Part shown: in pieces, positions 8,536 to 17,546 of the stretch
Layout of the letters: each line of letters begins with the position of its first letter
Position numbering within the stretch: the first letter of the stretch is position 1
IMG/VR virus record: IMGVR_UViG_3300033143_003529
Span: 1-41,952 of that record
Length of the DNA: 41,952 nt
From: a virus
Reading direction: 5' to 3' (one strand)
The notes under the pieces: model-generated
Databases searched by the model: none
Seen by the model: only the letters and a program-made list of their open reading frames with translations
Told to the model about the DNA's origin: nothing
Made by a program: the position numbers and the translations under genes

Positions 8536-8743
8536 ATTTTGTTATAAATTTACCTATTTCCCATTTAATACGTCTATAAAACGATGGACTCTCGTGGAAT
8601 AATACATAACCTTTCTCATATATTAATCCACCACGTTCTCTTAATTGATAAAGTTGAATCTCTTTAATCGCATCTCTCGAAAGCATATCATCACTATCTA
8701 GTTTGGTGATAAGAACGAAAGGCTTGTCTAATTTTCCATCCAT
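8519..8743 (-). pseudogene. Fragment of a rhamnosyltransferase-like gene
   Basis: 74 aa. VLITKLDSDDMLSRDAIKEIQ resembles the central (T/L)RLDxDD core of the putative rhamnosyltransferase family (PF11316-like), and parallels WETILGSDDMAHEKAVECIQ of the intact gene just upstream. The N- and C-terminal thirds of such an enzyme are missing, and an in-frame stop lies just before the ATG. It overlaps the 306-aa gene by 50 bases. Most likely a decayed duplicate; a short functional peptide cannot be excluded. Confidence 0.5.
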
Positions 8744-9614
8744 ACTTATAAACGCCTATCTTAATTAATAATTGTAAAAACCATCGCTTTATTACTGCTT
8801 TACCCTCTCTTACTTCTCCCTCTATATCAGAGGGCGTTTCGACCTTGATACCAAAACCCCTTAAGATTTCAGTTCCTTGTTGCCAAGTAAATAGTTTTCC
8901 TCTAAATGGATGCCACCAATTTGTGCTGATGTTATTCTTGTGAACCAAATAACAATACATTCCATCGTTTAACTTCTCACAATCAAATAGATTTGGAATA
9001 TCCTCGTGAGTTTTAAATCCTTTCATATACTCAACGTGCTTTTCTGCGTTTAAAAATGTTTCCATTGGATACATAATTGTATAAAATGGTGGGTTTGTTT
9101 CTGGATTCCACTCTGCCAATCTCTGTGTATTTGCGTTAAAAAGATACCCATCACCATGAGTAAGTGCTTTATTTTTCTCTGATTCGTGTTCTTGAATACA
9201 CTCTACAGCTTTCTCGTGAGCCATATCATCAGAGCCAAGTATAGTTTCCCATATATATTCTTTTCCCTCACAAATCTCTCTTAAAGCGGGTAGTGTCTTA
9301 GTGAGTCTTTCTAATAGATTATCATTCTCATATTTATCGTCCCAGAACCCAATGCCGTGAAATGTAAATACAAACTTATAATCTATACTCTTTAAATATC
9401 TATACAACTCTTTTATTAAAGGCCTTTCTTTATCTACTTGCCTAAATGAAATCCAATGAACGAAGTTTTTGTTTGTTTGATTTAATAGGCTTTTAAGGGT
9501 GTAATTCTTAAATATCATTATCCTATAAGAAAGCCACTCATCGCTAAAACGATTACGATGTACTCCTAAACCCGTAAAGGGTGTCATTATAAAATGGACA
9601 AAGTTTTTATTCAT
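8694..9614 (-). CDS. Putative rhamnosyltransferase-like glycosyltransferase
   Basis: 306 aa. The N-terminus NFVHFIMTPFTGLG, then LLNQTNKNFVHWISF, followed by WETILGSDDMAHEKAV with an acidic SDD core, fits the GT-A-like putative rhamnosyltransferase family (PF11316 type). No membrane segment is evident. Its start overlaps the stop of the upstream methyltransferase gene, making it part of the glycan operon. It probably transfers a sugar to the growing glycan. The family call rests on overall pattern. Confidence 0.65.
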   Translation of the reverse strand: MNKNFVHFIMTPFTGLGVHRNRFSDEWLSYRIMIFKNYTLKSLLNQTNKNFVHWISFRQVDKERPLIKELYRYLKSIDYKFVFTFHGIGFWDDKYENDNLLERLTKTLPALREICEGKEYIWETILGSDDMAHEKAVECIQEHESEKNKALTHGDGYLFNANTQRLAEWNPETNPPFYTIMYPMETFLNAEKHVEYMKGFKTHEDIPNLFDCEKLNDGMYCYLVHKNNISTNWWHPFRGKLFTWQQGTEILRGFGIKVETPSDIEGEVREGKAVIKRWFLQLLIKIGVYKYGWKIRQAFRSYHQTR

Positions 9615-10183
9615 ACTTCTGCCGAGATAATATAGCCATCGTCTTTATAATTAATACCTGGCCATAATGCTCTTGGTATTTTTTTTAATTTAATATTCTT
9701 AAAACCGTTTTTCCTTAATAATACCTCATAATCTCTCATAGAATAACCTTTATATTTATATCTCCTATCTTTTACATCTGCCTTATCGTCATACTCCCAC
9801 TCAACGTGTTCTTTTGGCTCATCGAAAACGTTTATTTCAATTAAGATAACCTCTTTTTTCGCAGATTTTTTAATGTTTTTTATAACTTGACCAATCTTCT
9901 CCTCGGGAATATACATTAATGTCGCAGCAAGAAAAACTATATCAAACTTTCTCTTAAATGGCTCATCTGTGTCTGTAATATCTTTAAGTTTTATTGTTGT
10001 GTTCGGAACTTTACTAGCTGATTCAGTCCTTGTTTCATCAATATCACATCCCCACATTTTCACTTCTGGATACTTTTCATTAATTGCCCTTAAATTATCA
10101 CCCTGCCCACACCCCATTTCTAATATTGACTCAAATTCTCTTCCCTTTAAAGCAGTTAATATTATGTCTGTATATTTTTTCAT
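9611..10183 (-). CDS. SAM-dependent methyltransferase (class I)
   Basis: 190 aa. ILEMGCGQGDNL (motif I) and GCDIDETRTESA (motif II) form the SAM site; DIVFLAATLMYIP is motif IV and the Ile/Glu-rich strand near residue 125 is motif V. It is similar in size and order to the adjacent 242-aa methyltransferase, suggesting an old duplication. The start overlaps the stop of that gene by 4 bases. Sugar O- or N-methylation is inferred from the surrounding glycan genes. Confidence 0.8.
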   Translation of the reverse strand: MKKYTDIILTALKGREFESILEMGCGQGDNLRAINEKYPEVKMWGCDIDETRTESASKVPNTTIKLKDITDTDEPFKRKFDIVFLAATLMYIPEEKIGQVIKNIKKSAKKEVILIEINVFDEPKEHVEWEYDDKADVKDRRYKYKGYSMRDYEVLLRKNGFKNIKLKKIPRALWPGINYKDDGYIISAEV

Positions 10184-10908
10184 CTAATACAAGTAATTAT
10201 GTAACCAAAGTTAGCCCAAAGATTAACCGGCCACATTTCTGCTGTTATTTTAGATATTTGAACTCGCTTAAAATAGTGCTTGGCCAACAGTTTCTCATAA
10301 TCATAAGCGTAATAAGAACGGTGATTGTCCCACCAGACAGCAAATCTATCAAACCACTTCGGAGAATGAAGCTCTATAAATATCATCCGGTTATATCCCA
10401 CTCTACGAATTTCTCTTAAAACCCTATCAATTCTATTGGGTGGAATATACATCAGCATAGCGTGGGTTAAAACTAAGTCATAACTCTCTCCGTTAAAGGG
10501 TAAGTTTGTAGCGTTTCCAACCTTTAATTCTATTTCTCTCAAATCGTGTTCTTCTAAAAAGATTTCTCCCGACTCTCTCATTTCTTTTCTTCTTGGATTT
10601 TCGTCTTTATTATATTTTATAGTTCTGTCTATTTTAGGAAAAGTATGCTGTTTAAACTTCTCTTGAGCAATTTTAATAGCTTCTGCGTTAATATCACAAC
10701 CAGCTACAACCGTATCTTTGAATTCTTTTTTAATATTAAACAAGTTAGCACCCGCACCACACCCTATCTCCAAAACGCTTCGGAATCTATTATAATTTCC
10801 TATTATTCTGATTATTTCTTTTCGCATTGGGTGATCCAGGTTCCAATAATGTGAATCCCAATCTATGTTGCGAGTAGTCCAAAATTTATCGTTCTTTGAT
10901 AAAGTCAT
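10180..10908 (-). CDS. SAM-dependent methyltransferase (class I)
   Basis: 242 aa. VLEIGCGAGANLFNI (motif I), AGCDINAEAIKIA (motif II), YDLVLTHAMLMYIPP (motif IV) and MIFIELHSP (motif V) give a complete Methyltransf_11/25-like core. An insertion of about 50 residues between motifs II and III is rich in Lys, Arg and Glu. It overlaps the upstream GT-B-like gene by 23 bases. Likely a glycan-tailoring enzyme. Confidence 0.82.
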   Translation of the reverse strand: MTLSKNDKFWTTRNIDWDSHYWNLDHPMRKEIIRIIGNYNRFRSVLEIGCGAGANLFNIKKEFKDTVVAGCDINAEAIKIAQEKFKQHTFPKIDRTIKYNKDENPRRKEMRESGEIFLEEHDLREIELKVGNATNLPFNGESYDLVLTHAMLMYIPPNRIDRVLREIRRVGYNRMIFIELHSPKWFDRFAVWWDNHRSYYAYDYEKLLAKHYFKRVQISKITAEMWPVNLWANFGYIITCIR

Positions 10909-11692
10909 AATTGTTCACGTTCTTACGCCAAAACTCTCTGGCTATTAGATTGGGTTTCTCTCTTTTACACACCATCTCTAATAGACAGAGTAACTCCTCC
11001 TCAGTTTCATAATTCCAAATATGTGGATATTTTATTCGTGAAATTGGATATTGTCCCATTAAAACAGACTTCGCTAAAACCTCAGAAAATCCATCATGTT
11101 CGTTAAGTCTTAATCCACAATGATAACTCTTAATATCTTTATTAAATTGCTTATTTGATACCCTACCATGATAAATTATATTACATGGAGATTTTTGAAT
11201 GTCTGTTCCATAAATATGAAATACAATATTGGGTAACGATGTTGCTATTTTTTCTACTATATTCCATCCATATTCATCTTCTCTACCCATATGACCCGTT
11301 ATAAATACATGTGCTTTCTCTACCTTTGGAGGATAAAAACACACAGGAAAATCATTAATATCTTCTAAAAATGATGGCTTAATCTCTGAGTCAATCCCTT
11401 TCCACAATAATCCTGCTCTCTCAACGCCATTCTCGCAATAATGCTTTGCGTTTCTAAATAATAAATACCAAGGGAAAATGCTTTTTAATAATGTTTGAAT
11501 ATCACTCCCAGCCCAAACGATTGTCTTTTTACCTCTATGAATAAAATAGTGAAAATAATCTCCTATGTGATACATTCCAAAAAATACAATGGGTTTAAAT
11601 ATATCCCACGGAAAACAATATCGTTCTAATCCCCAAGTCTTTTCTGCCTTATCACGAAAATTGACTATTGATGAGGATACTCTTAGTTTCAC
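10886..11692 (-). CDS. GT-B-like glycosyltransferase
   Basis: 268 aa. The N-terminal half carries a short Rossmann-like part (KTIVWAGSD). The C-terminal half has IVFHIYGTD, then GLRLNEHDGFSEVLAKSVLMGQYPI, which matches the donor-binding Glu-containing motif of GT-B enzymes (GT4-like). It is shorter than a typical 350-400 aa GT4, so the acceptor domain is reduced. Its start overlaps the stop of the CapD-like gene. Donor sugar unknown. Confidence 0.65.
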   Translation of the reverse strand: MKLRVSSSIVNFRDKAEKTWGLERYCFPWDIFKPIVFFGMYHIGDYFHYFIHRGKKTIVWAGSDIQTLLKSIFPWYLLFRNAKHYCENGVERAGLLWKGIDSEIKPSFLEDINDFPVCFYPPKVEKAHVFITGHMGREDEYGWNIVEKIATSLPNIVFHIYGTDIQKSPCNIIYHGRVSNKQFNKDIKSYHCGLRLNEHDGFSEVLAKSVLMGQYPISRIKYPHIWNYETEEELLCLLEMVCKREKPNLIAREFWRKNVNNYDFIKER

Positions 11693-12516
11693 GTTAATTG
11701 AATTGGTTTAATAATAAAGAATCCATCTCTTTCTTCTACTTTCTCGTCTGAAGCAATTAGTTCTTCAAAAAGCTTCTCTCCTGGCCTTGTTCCTATAATC
11801 TTAATTTCAATATCTTTACCAGACGTCCTGATAGTTTGTTTAGCTAAATCCATTATATTTATGGGTTGTCCCATATCCATAATAAGTATCTCGCCAGGTT
11901 GTCCTATTTCTGACGCTTTAATCACTAATCTACATGCTTGGCCCATACTCATAAAGAATCTTTTCATTTGAGGGTGGGTTACAGTTACTGGCCCTCCCTT
12001 TTCTATTTGTTTCTTCCATAAAGGAATAATACTACCTCTACTTACCAAGACGTTGCCAAACCTAACAGCAACATATCCAGCAGATTGACACATTCTCTCT
12101 CCCTCTTTCTTGGTTTGTCCCATTACACAAGTAGGATTAACAGCCTTATCGCTTGAAATAAATATAAACTTCTCAATATTATGTTTTAAAGAAATATCAA
12201 TTAAGTTCCTTGTTCCTATTATGTTTGTTTTAAAAGCTTCTTTGGAAAACACCTCCATTAGTCCAACGTGTTTATACGCTGCTGCATGAAATACTATATC
12301 TGGCTTGTATTTTTCAAAAACTTCTTTAATTCGGTCTTTCTCTCGGATATTAGCCAGAATTGGAGTAACTAAATATTCTTGTATTAAATTAAAGAGTTCA
12401 CTTTCGTTTTGGTCTAACGCTAAAATCTCCTTCGGATGAAGTTTAGATATTTCCCTTACTAATCCTGAGCCGATAGAACCAGCTGCACCAGTAATTAATA
12501 CCCTTTTATTCTTCAT
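11689..12516 (-). CDS. NDP-sugar 4,6-dehydratase-like SDR (CapD/PseB/PglF group)
   Basis: 275 aa. GAAGSIGS (10-17) binds NAD(P). HAAAYKHVGLME (78-88) and SSDKAVNPTCVMGQTKK (121-137) are hallmark motifs of this group, in which Met132 replaces the usual SDR Tyr and Lys136 is kept; Ser-Asp-Lys (122-124) is the dehydratase triad. Such enzymes convert UDP-GlcNAc to a 4-keto-6-deoxy sugar. It is a soluble form without the membrane domain of the largest relatives, and short for the group. It overlaps the second SDR gene. Confidence 0.85.
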   Translation of the reverse strand: MKNKRVLITGAAGSIGSGLVREISKLHPKEILALDQNESELFNLIQEYLVTPILANIREKDRIKEVFEKYKPDIVFHAAAYKHVGLMEVFSKEAFKTNIIGTRNLIDISLKHNIEKFIFISSDKAVNPTCVMGQTKKEGERMCQSAGYVAVRFGNVLVSRGSIIPLWKKQIEKGGPVTVTHPQMKRFFMSMGQACRLVIKASEIGQPGEILIMDMGQPINIMDLAKQTIRTSGKDIEIKIIGTRPGEKLFEELIASDEKVEERDGFFIIKPIQLT

Positions 12517-13375
12517 GTTTTTTTATTTTACCATCTTTTAACCAATCTTTCAAGCCATTTTTAAATATAAATTGAGGTTTATAGCCCAATTCCTTCTTGG
12601 CTTTTGAAATATCATAAACAAAACGAAGTGGATCAACCGTTCTTAATGGTAATCTTTCAAATTCTTTATGATAACCAAAGAACTCTGCCATTACGTTAAA
12701 CACCTCTTCTGTAGAAATCTCTTCTCCTGTACCGATGTTGTAAGATTCGTTAAGTTTCTTTGATTCTAAAGCTAAAAGGTTCGCCTGAACTATATCTTTA
12801 ATATAAGTAAAGTCATTTGATTGTTTGCCACCATAAAGCTTAGGAGCCATTCCCCTATCCATTCTATCTATAAAACCTCCTATCGCACCATGTCCAATTT
12901 TACCTTCTCCGTAAAGATGAGCATATCGAAGTATAATATGTTTTACTAATTTTTCTTTCTTAATAATATATTCTCCGATGGCTTTTGAGCAACCATAAAC
13001 AGAATTACCCCTAACCTGAAAGTCTTCTTTAATCGGAGGTTCTTCTTGAATGGGCATATAAACCGAACCAGTAGAAGCATAAACTAATCTCTCTACTCCC
13101 TTCCAAAGACACGCCTTAACCACGTTTTCTGTTCCCTTAATATTAGTTTCGTATGTTAGTAATGGGTCTTTATCTGCGTCTGAAAATCTTGCTATCGCAG
13201 CTAAATGTAAAACCTTATCGCCTTTTTTAATAGCACGCTTGAGTTGTCTAAAATCTCTTATATCTAGTCCACACTTAGTATCAAAGTTTAAAACTTCGTA
13301 TCCCTTTTCTTTTAAAGCATCTATCGTGGGCGTTCCTACAAAACCAGAACCTCCGGTAACTATTACTTTACTCAT
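12506..13375 (-). CDS. NAD-dependent epimerase/dehydratase (extended SDR)
   Basis: 289 aa. GGSGFVG (8-14) is the NAD-binding loop, HLAA (57-60) follows, STGSVY sits near 101 and Tyr127-x3-Lys131 (YGCSK) is the catalytic pair. The C-terminal substrate-binding part (YNIGTGEEIS) is typical of sugar epimerases and dehydratases. It probably makes or modifies a nucleotide sugar used by the operon. The start overlaps the acyltransferase stop by 8 bases. The exact reaction cannot be told from motifs. Confidence 0.85.
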   Translation of the reverse strand: MSKVIVTGGSGFVGTPTIDALKEKGYEVLNFDTKCGLDIRDFRQLKRAIKKGDKVLHLAAIARFSDADKDPLLTYETNIKGTENVVKACLWKGVERLVYASTGSVYMPIQEEPPIKEDFQVRGNSVYGCSKAIGEYIIKKEKLVKHIILRYAHLYGEGKIGHGAIGGFIDRMDRGMAPKLYGGKQSNDFTYIKDIVQANLLALESKKLNESYNIGTGEEISTEEVFNVMAEFFGYHKEFERLPLRTVDPLRFVYDISKAKKELGYKPQFIFKNGLKDWLKDGKIKKHEE

Positions 13376-13760
13376 ATTTTTCTGCTGGGCTACCTCGCCA
13401 TTTCTCGTTGGCTGGTATGCTTTTAGTTACTAAACTTCCTGCTCCGACAAAAACATTTTCACCTATTACAATGCCTGGTAGAATAATACAACCACCACCT
13501 ATAACAGCTCCCTCTCCTACGATAGTTTCTTCAAGACTATCTGATGGTGGATATTTGTCATTTAAAAATGTAACTCTTGGGCCGATGAAAACATTATCTT
13601 CAATAATTACTCCTCGTGGAATAAAAGCAAAAGATTGAATATTACAATTCTCACCTATAATTCCCCCAATATCACAAAATGAACCAATCCTTGTTCCATC
13701 ACCTATGTCGTAAGGATCATAAAAGTTATTATAAAACCATTGTTCATATTTTTTTTCCAT
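13368..13760 (-). CDS. Hexapeptide-repeat sugar acyltransferase (WlbB/FdtC-like)
   Basis: 130 aa. Repeated hexapeptides (IGENCN, IEDNVF, IGPRVT, VGEGAV, IGGGCI, IGENVF, VGAGSL) build a left-handed beta-helix. The loop FIGPRVTFLNDKYPP and the end SIPANEKWRGSPAEKY resemble WlbB/WbpD and FdtC acetyltransferases, which N-acetylate amino sugars made by DegT aminotransferases. It lacks the N-terminal nucleotide-binding domain of PglD. It directly follows and overlaps the DegT gene, which supports that role. Confidence 0.85.
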   Translation of the reverse strand: MEKKYEQWFYNNFYDPYDIGDGTRIGSFCDIGGIIGENCNIQSFAFIPRGVIIEDNVFIGPRVTFLNDKYPPSDSLEETIVGEGAVIGGGCIILPGIVIGENVFVGAGSLVTKSIPANEKWRGSPAEKYE

Positions 13761-14721
13761 AAAAGTCTTTGATTTTTTTAATTACATACTCGACCTCTTT
13801 ATTTGAAAGATTTTCATTACAAGGAATTCTTAATGTTTCTGATTCATATTTTTGAGCAACGGGTAGTTTAGGATACTTAAACGCCAAAGGATATTCATTC
13901 TTTATGGTTTCTACACCATGCTCTTTAAGATAATCATAAAACCCATCTCTATTATTTGTTGATGATATAATAAAGTCTTGCCATACTCTACCTGGTTGAT
14001 TATTAGGTAATCCAACATCTTTTAATTTTTTAAGATATATTTCAGCGATTTCTTTTCTTCTTTTTAAAATCTCGTCTATGTGATTAAACTTCACTAAAAG
14101 TAAGGCTGCTTGTAGGTTATCCATTCTTGAATTAATACCAAAACCCGAATTCTCGCCCTTAAAATGATTTCTCGCTTCTTTTACATAGTTATAAACTACC
14201 TGATTATTTGTTGTTAAGGCTCCATTGTCCCCAAACCCACCTAAAAGTTTAGCAGGATAAAAACTCCAAGCTTGAAATATACTCGTTGGGTTTTTAATTG
14301 CTCCTAATGCCTGACAAGCGTCTTCTATCACTATCATTGTCTTTGGTTTAGGAAATATCTCACCGGCAATATGAGCTACAATTCCAATTTGTCCTCCCAC
14401 TTGGCTATTCAAATCATATAAAACAGGAGTATTTCCAGACGTTAATACAGCTCCTATCGTTGACTTAAAAGTATAACAAGGCGTTATTATTTCAGCTCTT
14501 TTTGCAATCGCACTCATTCCTAATGCTAATGCGTCTGTTCCAGAATTTAATGCTACTGCGTATTTAACTCCTACATATTCGGTAAGCTTCTTTTCAAACG
14601 CTTCTATGTCACCTCTTAATATTAAATCACCACCATTCATTACTCTGAAATAAGCTTCGTCATATTCTTTTTTATATTTTCGGTATCCTTTAGGATAATT
14701 TACGAAAGGGACTTTGAACAT
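13744..14721 (-). CDS. DegT/DnrJ/EryC1/StrS sugar aminotransferase
   Basis: 325 aa, PLP-dependent. [10 protein letters not shown] (59-68) holds the phosphate, [11 protein letters not shown] places Asp134 at the PLP ring, and [18 protein letters not shown] places the Schiff-base Lys158. It would aminate a 3- or 4-keto nucleotide sugar, the kind of product made by the SDR enzymes downstream, and its amine would be acylated by the next gene. Slightly short for the family (about 365 aa), mainly in the middle. It overlaps the HNH gene by 22 bases. Confidence 0.9.
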   Translation of the reverse strand: MFKVPFVNYPKGYRKYKKEYDEAYFRVMNGGDLILRGDIEAFEKKLTEYVGVKYAVALNSGTDALALGMSAIAKRAEIITPCYTFKSTIGAVLTSGNTPVLYDLNSQVGGQIGIVAHIAGEIFPKPKTMIVIEDACQALGAIKNPTSIFQAWSFYPAKLLGGFGDNGALTTNNQVVYNYVKEARNHFKGENSGFGINSRMDNLQAALLLVKFNHIDEILKRRKEIAEIYLKKLKDVGLPNNQPGRVWQDFIISSTNNRDGFYDYLKEHGVETIKNEYPLAFKYPKLPVAQKYESETLRIPCNENLSNKEVEYVIKKIKDFYGKKI

Positions 14722-15167
14722 AAATTTTTATGAAATTTACTATGACACTTTTTACAAAGTGTAATTCCATTATTAATATTAAATCTTAATTCTAAGTATT
14801 TTGAAAAAGCAAAAATATGATGAGAATGTAATTTTATTCCTCCTCTTTTTAAACACAAGCGACACGTCCAATTATCTCTTGCGAAAACAGATTCACGCCA
14901 TAAACGATACTCTATACTATTTCTTATTCTCATATTTTCTGATGTATTTCCATTTTTCCAAGCGTGTTGATTTTTTCTCATTATCTGACTTAATTTCTTC
15001 TTATGTTCCTCAGAAATTTTATGTCTTTTTTTAAATTGAGTATTTGGAGAAAAATGTTTTCCCTTATTTGCTATACTCATTTTCTTTTTACTTTCTTTTA
15101 GATGATGCTTTCCTTTCCGATTTTTAGCAAGTTTTTCAAGATGTAATTTTTGTTTTTCTGATTTCAT
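14700..15167 (-). CDS. HNH homing-type endonuclease with NUMOD-like repeats
   Basis: 155 aa. The N-terminal 75 residues are very basic, with repeated [13 protein letters not shown] / [12 protein letters not shown]-like NUMOD3 DNA-binding motifs. The C-terminus has [15 protein letters not shown] and [15 protein letters not shown], a complete zinc-stabilised HNH site. Its ATG overlaps the transketolase stop and its end overlaps the DegT start, so it is wedged inside the sugar operon. Probably a mobile free-standing endonuclease gene. Confidence 0.85.
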   Translation of the reverse strand: MKSEKQKLHLEKLAKNRKGKHHLKESKKKMSIANKGKHFSPNTQFKKRHKISEEHKKKLSQIMRKNQHAWKNGNTSENMRIRNSIEYRLWRESVFARDNWTCRLCLKRGGIKLHSHHIFAFSKYLELRFNINNGITLCKKCHSKFHKNLCSKSLS

Positions 15168-15634
15168 AATTTTACAAACGCTGGTTTTTCATTTTGATAA
15201 CTCTCTATTATTGACATTGCTACATCAATTGGAGTTTTGGGATAATACCTCTTTATGTTGGGTAAGTTTTTTAATAAGTCTTCTTCGTTTTCTTTTTCCC
15301 CAAGATTGTGGGTAAAACCAAGAAATCCACCAGAGCCAGTTCCTATTAGTTTTACATTGAGGTTATTATAACACACATCATCTCTAACTTGTTCATACGC
15401 TCTCATAAGCAAGAAAATAGCATTAGAATAACAATATGGTTTCTTTCCTGCGAGTGCTAATCCACAGGCTACTCCGATTATATTTTGTTCAGCGATTCCA
15501 CAGTTAATAAATTGCTTTGGGAGTTTATCTCTAAACGGCTCAAGAAAGGAAAATCCTAAGTCTCCGGTTAAGAGTATTATTCTGTCATCTATTTCTGCGA
15601 GTTTAAGTAGTGATTTGACGAATGCTTTTCTCAT
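15164..15634 (-). CDS. Transketolase C-subunit, pyrimidine-binding domain only
   Basis: 156 aa. [28 protein letters not shown] (catalytic Glu49) and [21 protein letters not shown] match the pyrimidine-binding domain of transketolase and DXP-synthase-like enzymes. The frame ends at PAFVKL, where the domain normally ends, so the usual transketolase C-terminal domain is missing. The HNH gene begins exactly here. It overlaps the N-subunit by 32 bases; together they could form one TPP site and may transfer a two-carbon unit to a sugar. Confidence 0.85.
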   Translation of the reverse strand: MRKAFVKSLLKLAEIDDRIILLTGDLGFSFLEPFRDKLPKQFINCGIAEQNIIGVACGLALAGKKPYCYSNAIFLLMRAYEQVRDDVCYNNLNVKLIGTGSGGFLGFTHNLGEKENEEDLLKNLPNIKRYYPKTPIDVAMSIIESYQNEKPAFVKL

Positions 15635-16352
15635 AAAGTTCTTTAGTTAAATTTTTATAATGCCATTCTGTTTTATCTTCCATAAAAGATACCCCTTTTC
15701 CTTTAATGGTGTTAGCAATAATACAAATAGGTTTAAGAAACTCCCATTCAAAATCAGAATCTAAATAATATTCTAATTTTGTTAAATGATGCCCATCAAG
15801 TTCTATTACATTCCAATTAAAAGATTCCCACTTTTCATCTAATCTTTCTAAATTTAATACATCATTAGTTCTACCAAACGCCTGGTGTTTATTATAATCC
15901 ACCACAACTACTAAATTATTTAATTTATGATGTGCGGCGAATAATATAGCTTCCCAGGTTGAACCCTCATCCATTTCCCCATCACTCATAAGACAATATA
16001 CTTTTCTATTTCTATCTCCTAGGGCTAATCCTACGGATACTGATAATCCATGTCCTATACTACCAACTGAATGAATAACTCCTGGCACTTCTTTATGTGG
16101 TAATGGATAGCTTTTTAAATAACCAGCTACATCTTTTTCTGGAAAATATCCTTGTTCTGCGAAAATAGAATATAGTGCCGAAGCTCCACTTGCTTTTGAA
16201 AATAAAAAAACATCTTCTGGTTTCATCGCCTCAAAAATAGCTATTAAAATCTCTACACAACTCAAAGCACTTCCTATGTGACAGGCATTTGCAGAAAATG
16301 AAGCCTTAAGTATTCTCCTTCGTATCTTTTTAGCTAATTGAATATTCTCCAT
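15603..16352 (-). CDS. Transketolase N-subunit (TPP-binding)
   Basis: 249 aa. Sequence shows His25 in the substrate/TPP region, GSIGHGLS (97-104), and the TPP/Mg motif SDGEMDEGSTWEA with Asp124 and Asn154 (DYNKHQ). The first Gly of the usual GDG is Ser here. The length matches split transketolase N-subunits. Such split pairs occur in polysaccharide clusters, where they may act on sugars. It overlaps the phosphoglycosyl transferase gene by 19 bases. Confidence 0.9.
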   Translation of the reverse strand: MENIQLAKKIRRRILKASFSANACHIGSALSCVEILIAIFEAMKPEDVFLFSKASGASALYSIFAEQGYFPEKDVAGYLKSYPLPHKEVPGVIHSVGSIGHGLSVSVGLALGDRNRKVYCLMSDGEMDEGSTWEAILFAAHHKLNNLVVVVDYNKHQAFGRTNDVLNLERLDEKWESFNWNVIELDGHHLTKLEYYLDSDFEWEFLKPICIIANTIKGKGVSFMEDKTEWHYKNLTKELYEKSIRQITT

Positions 16353-16933
16353 AATCCTGTAATTAGAATCTTAAAATCTAACACTAATGATTGTGTTTTT
16401 ACATACTCTTTTTGAAGTCGGATTTTCATAGGTCTTATATTTTTCATATAAGTCATCTCTGGATCCTTACTTCCTCGTAATCTCTCACCCTCACTCATAT
16501 TCTCAAGAGTAGCTAAATCAAGTAGTCCTGGCTTAACAGAAAGAATAATATCTCTTTCTTCTTTTAACATCATGTCAATATACATAGGAACTTCTGCTCG
16601 TGGCCCAATAAAGCTCATTTCTCCGATAAGAATATTGAATAATTGAAGTAATTCATCTATCTTCCATTTTCTTAACAACCCACCAATCTTTGTTATACGA
16701 GAATCGTCTGCTGGAGTAGATGATCCCCCAATCTTATCAGCGTTCATTACCATGGTTCTAAATTTAAACATTCTAAAGGGTTTTCCCAATAACCCTATTC
16801 TTGTTCCATAATATATTGGACTTTTTCCTATTAAAATCGCTACGATAATCATTATGGGTAACGTAAAGATTATTCCAATAATTGAAAGTATGATGTCTAA
16901 TATGCGTTTGATTGTATAATATATTTTTTTCAT
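16334..16933 (-). CDS. Monotopic phosphoglycosyl transferase (bacterial sugar transferase)
   Basis: 199 aa. A hydrophobic re-entrant helix (about 10-36) is followed by GKPFRMFKFRTM (50-61), the catalytic Asp93-Glu94 dyad in KIDELLQLFN and MSFIGPRAEVP. These are the hallmarks of PglC/WcaJ-type enzymes, which transfer a sugar phosphate from UDP-sugar to undecaprenyl phosphate at the inner membrane and start lipid-linked glycans. The size fits the minimal PglC-like form. It is at the head of the sugar operon; its ATG overlaps the stop of a small membrane protein. Confidence 0.92.
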   Translation of the reverse strand: MKKIYYTIKRILDIILSIIGIIFTLPIMIIVAILIGKSPIYYGTRIGLLGKPFRMFKFRTMVMNADKIGGSSTPADDSRITKIGGLLRKWKIDELLQLFNILIGEMSFIGPRAEVPMYIDMMLKEERDIILSVKPGLLDLATLENMSEGERLRGSKDPEMTYMKNIRPMKIRLQKEYVKTQSLVLDFKILITGLWRIFN

Positions 16934-17097
16934 TAATCTTTATGTATAAAATGATGACCTATTAAAATAATTATAGGAAATGTAAATGAACAGAATATTC
17001 CTAATAATAGAAGATAAACCCACCAATCTGATAAGCGAAAAATCATAGATAGGATTGCTAATATGGTTAAAGTTACTGCGAATAATTCTACTATCAT
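16933..17097 (-). CDS. Small two-helix membrane protein upstream of PGT
   Basis: 54 aa from the ATG at 17097, almost entirely hydrophobic: two predicted transmembrane helices separated by RLSDWW, ending in HHFIHKD. Its TAA overlaps the ATG of the phosphoglycosyl transferase (TAATG), so it is translationally coupled to it. A 13-codon upstream frame (ATG at 17135) ends in a TGA overlapping this ATG, possibly a leader peptide. Function unknown; a partner of the membrane transferase is conceivable. Confidence 0.6.
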   Translation of the reverse strand: MIVELFAVTLTILAILSMIFRLSDWWVYLLLLGIFCSFTFPIIILIGHHFIHKD

Positions 17098-17138
17098 TGT
17101 TTTAATTCTTTTAATAATCTATCTATCTTTTTCATAGT

Positions 17139-17510
17139 TTATTTGACTAGTAATTTTGTTAAGAATGCTTTACACCCATTTGATTGATTATCAAGGTTGT
17201 TGTCTTTTAACTTCCATTGAGCGACTAATTCTCGCCTATCATCATATCTTTTAACTCTTACTATTTCACCAGTAGCATCAACTCCCACACTCTTATTTCC
17301 AATAGCCAACAAAACATCAGCAAGACGGATAGGATGACTAATAATATAACCCTTAGCTCCACAATTTTCACATTGTTCTTGTTTTGCATTATTTTCATCA
17401 ATCTGAGCAATAACAATACCATCACCATCACATTCTTTACAGAAAATTTTGTTTTTTACTATCTCAGGATTAGCTTCTTGTATTACTTCTTTTAGTTTAT
17501 CTATGTTCAT
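17139..17510 (-). CDS. Hypothetical zinc-ribbon protein
   Basis: 123 aa. Two CxxC pairs (CKECDGDG and CENCGAKGY, about residues 24-54) form a DnaJ-like or rubredoxin-like zinc ribbon. The remainder is mixed alpha/beta without known motifs. It sits between the FtsK-gamma gene group and the glycan island. Similar zinc-ribbon proteins are common among phage early genes, but no function can be assigned. Confidence 0.6.
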   Translation of the reverse strand: MNIDKLKEVIQEANPEIVKNKIFCKECDGDGIVIAQIDENNAKQEQCENCGAKGYIISHPIRLADVLLAIGNKSVGVDATGEIVRVKRYDDRRELVAQWKLKDNNLDNQSNGCKAFLTKLLVK

Positions 17511-17546
17511 AGTTTGTTGATATAATTTTTTGCGATTTTTCTATAT

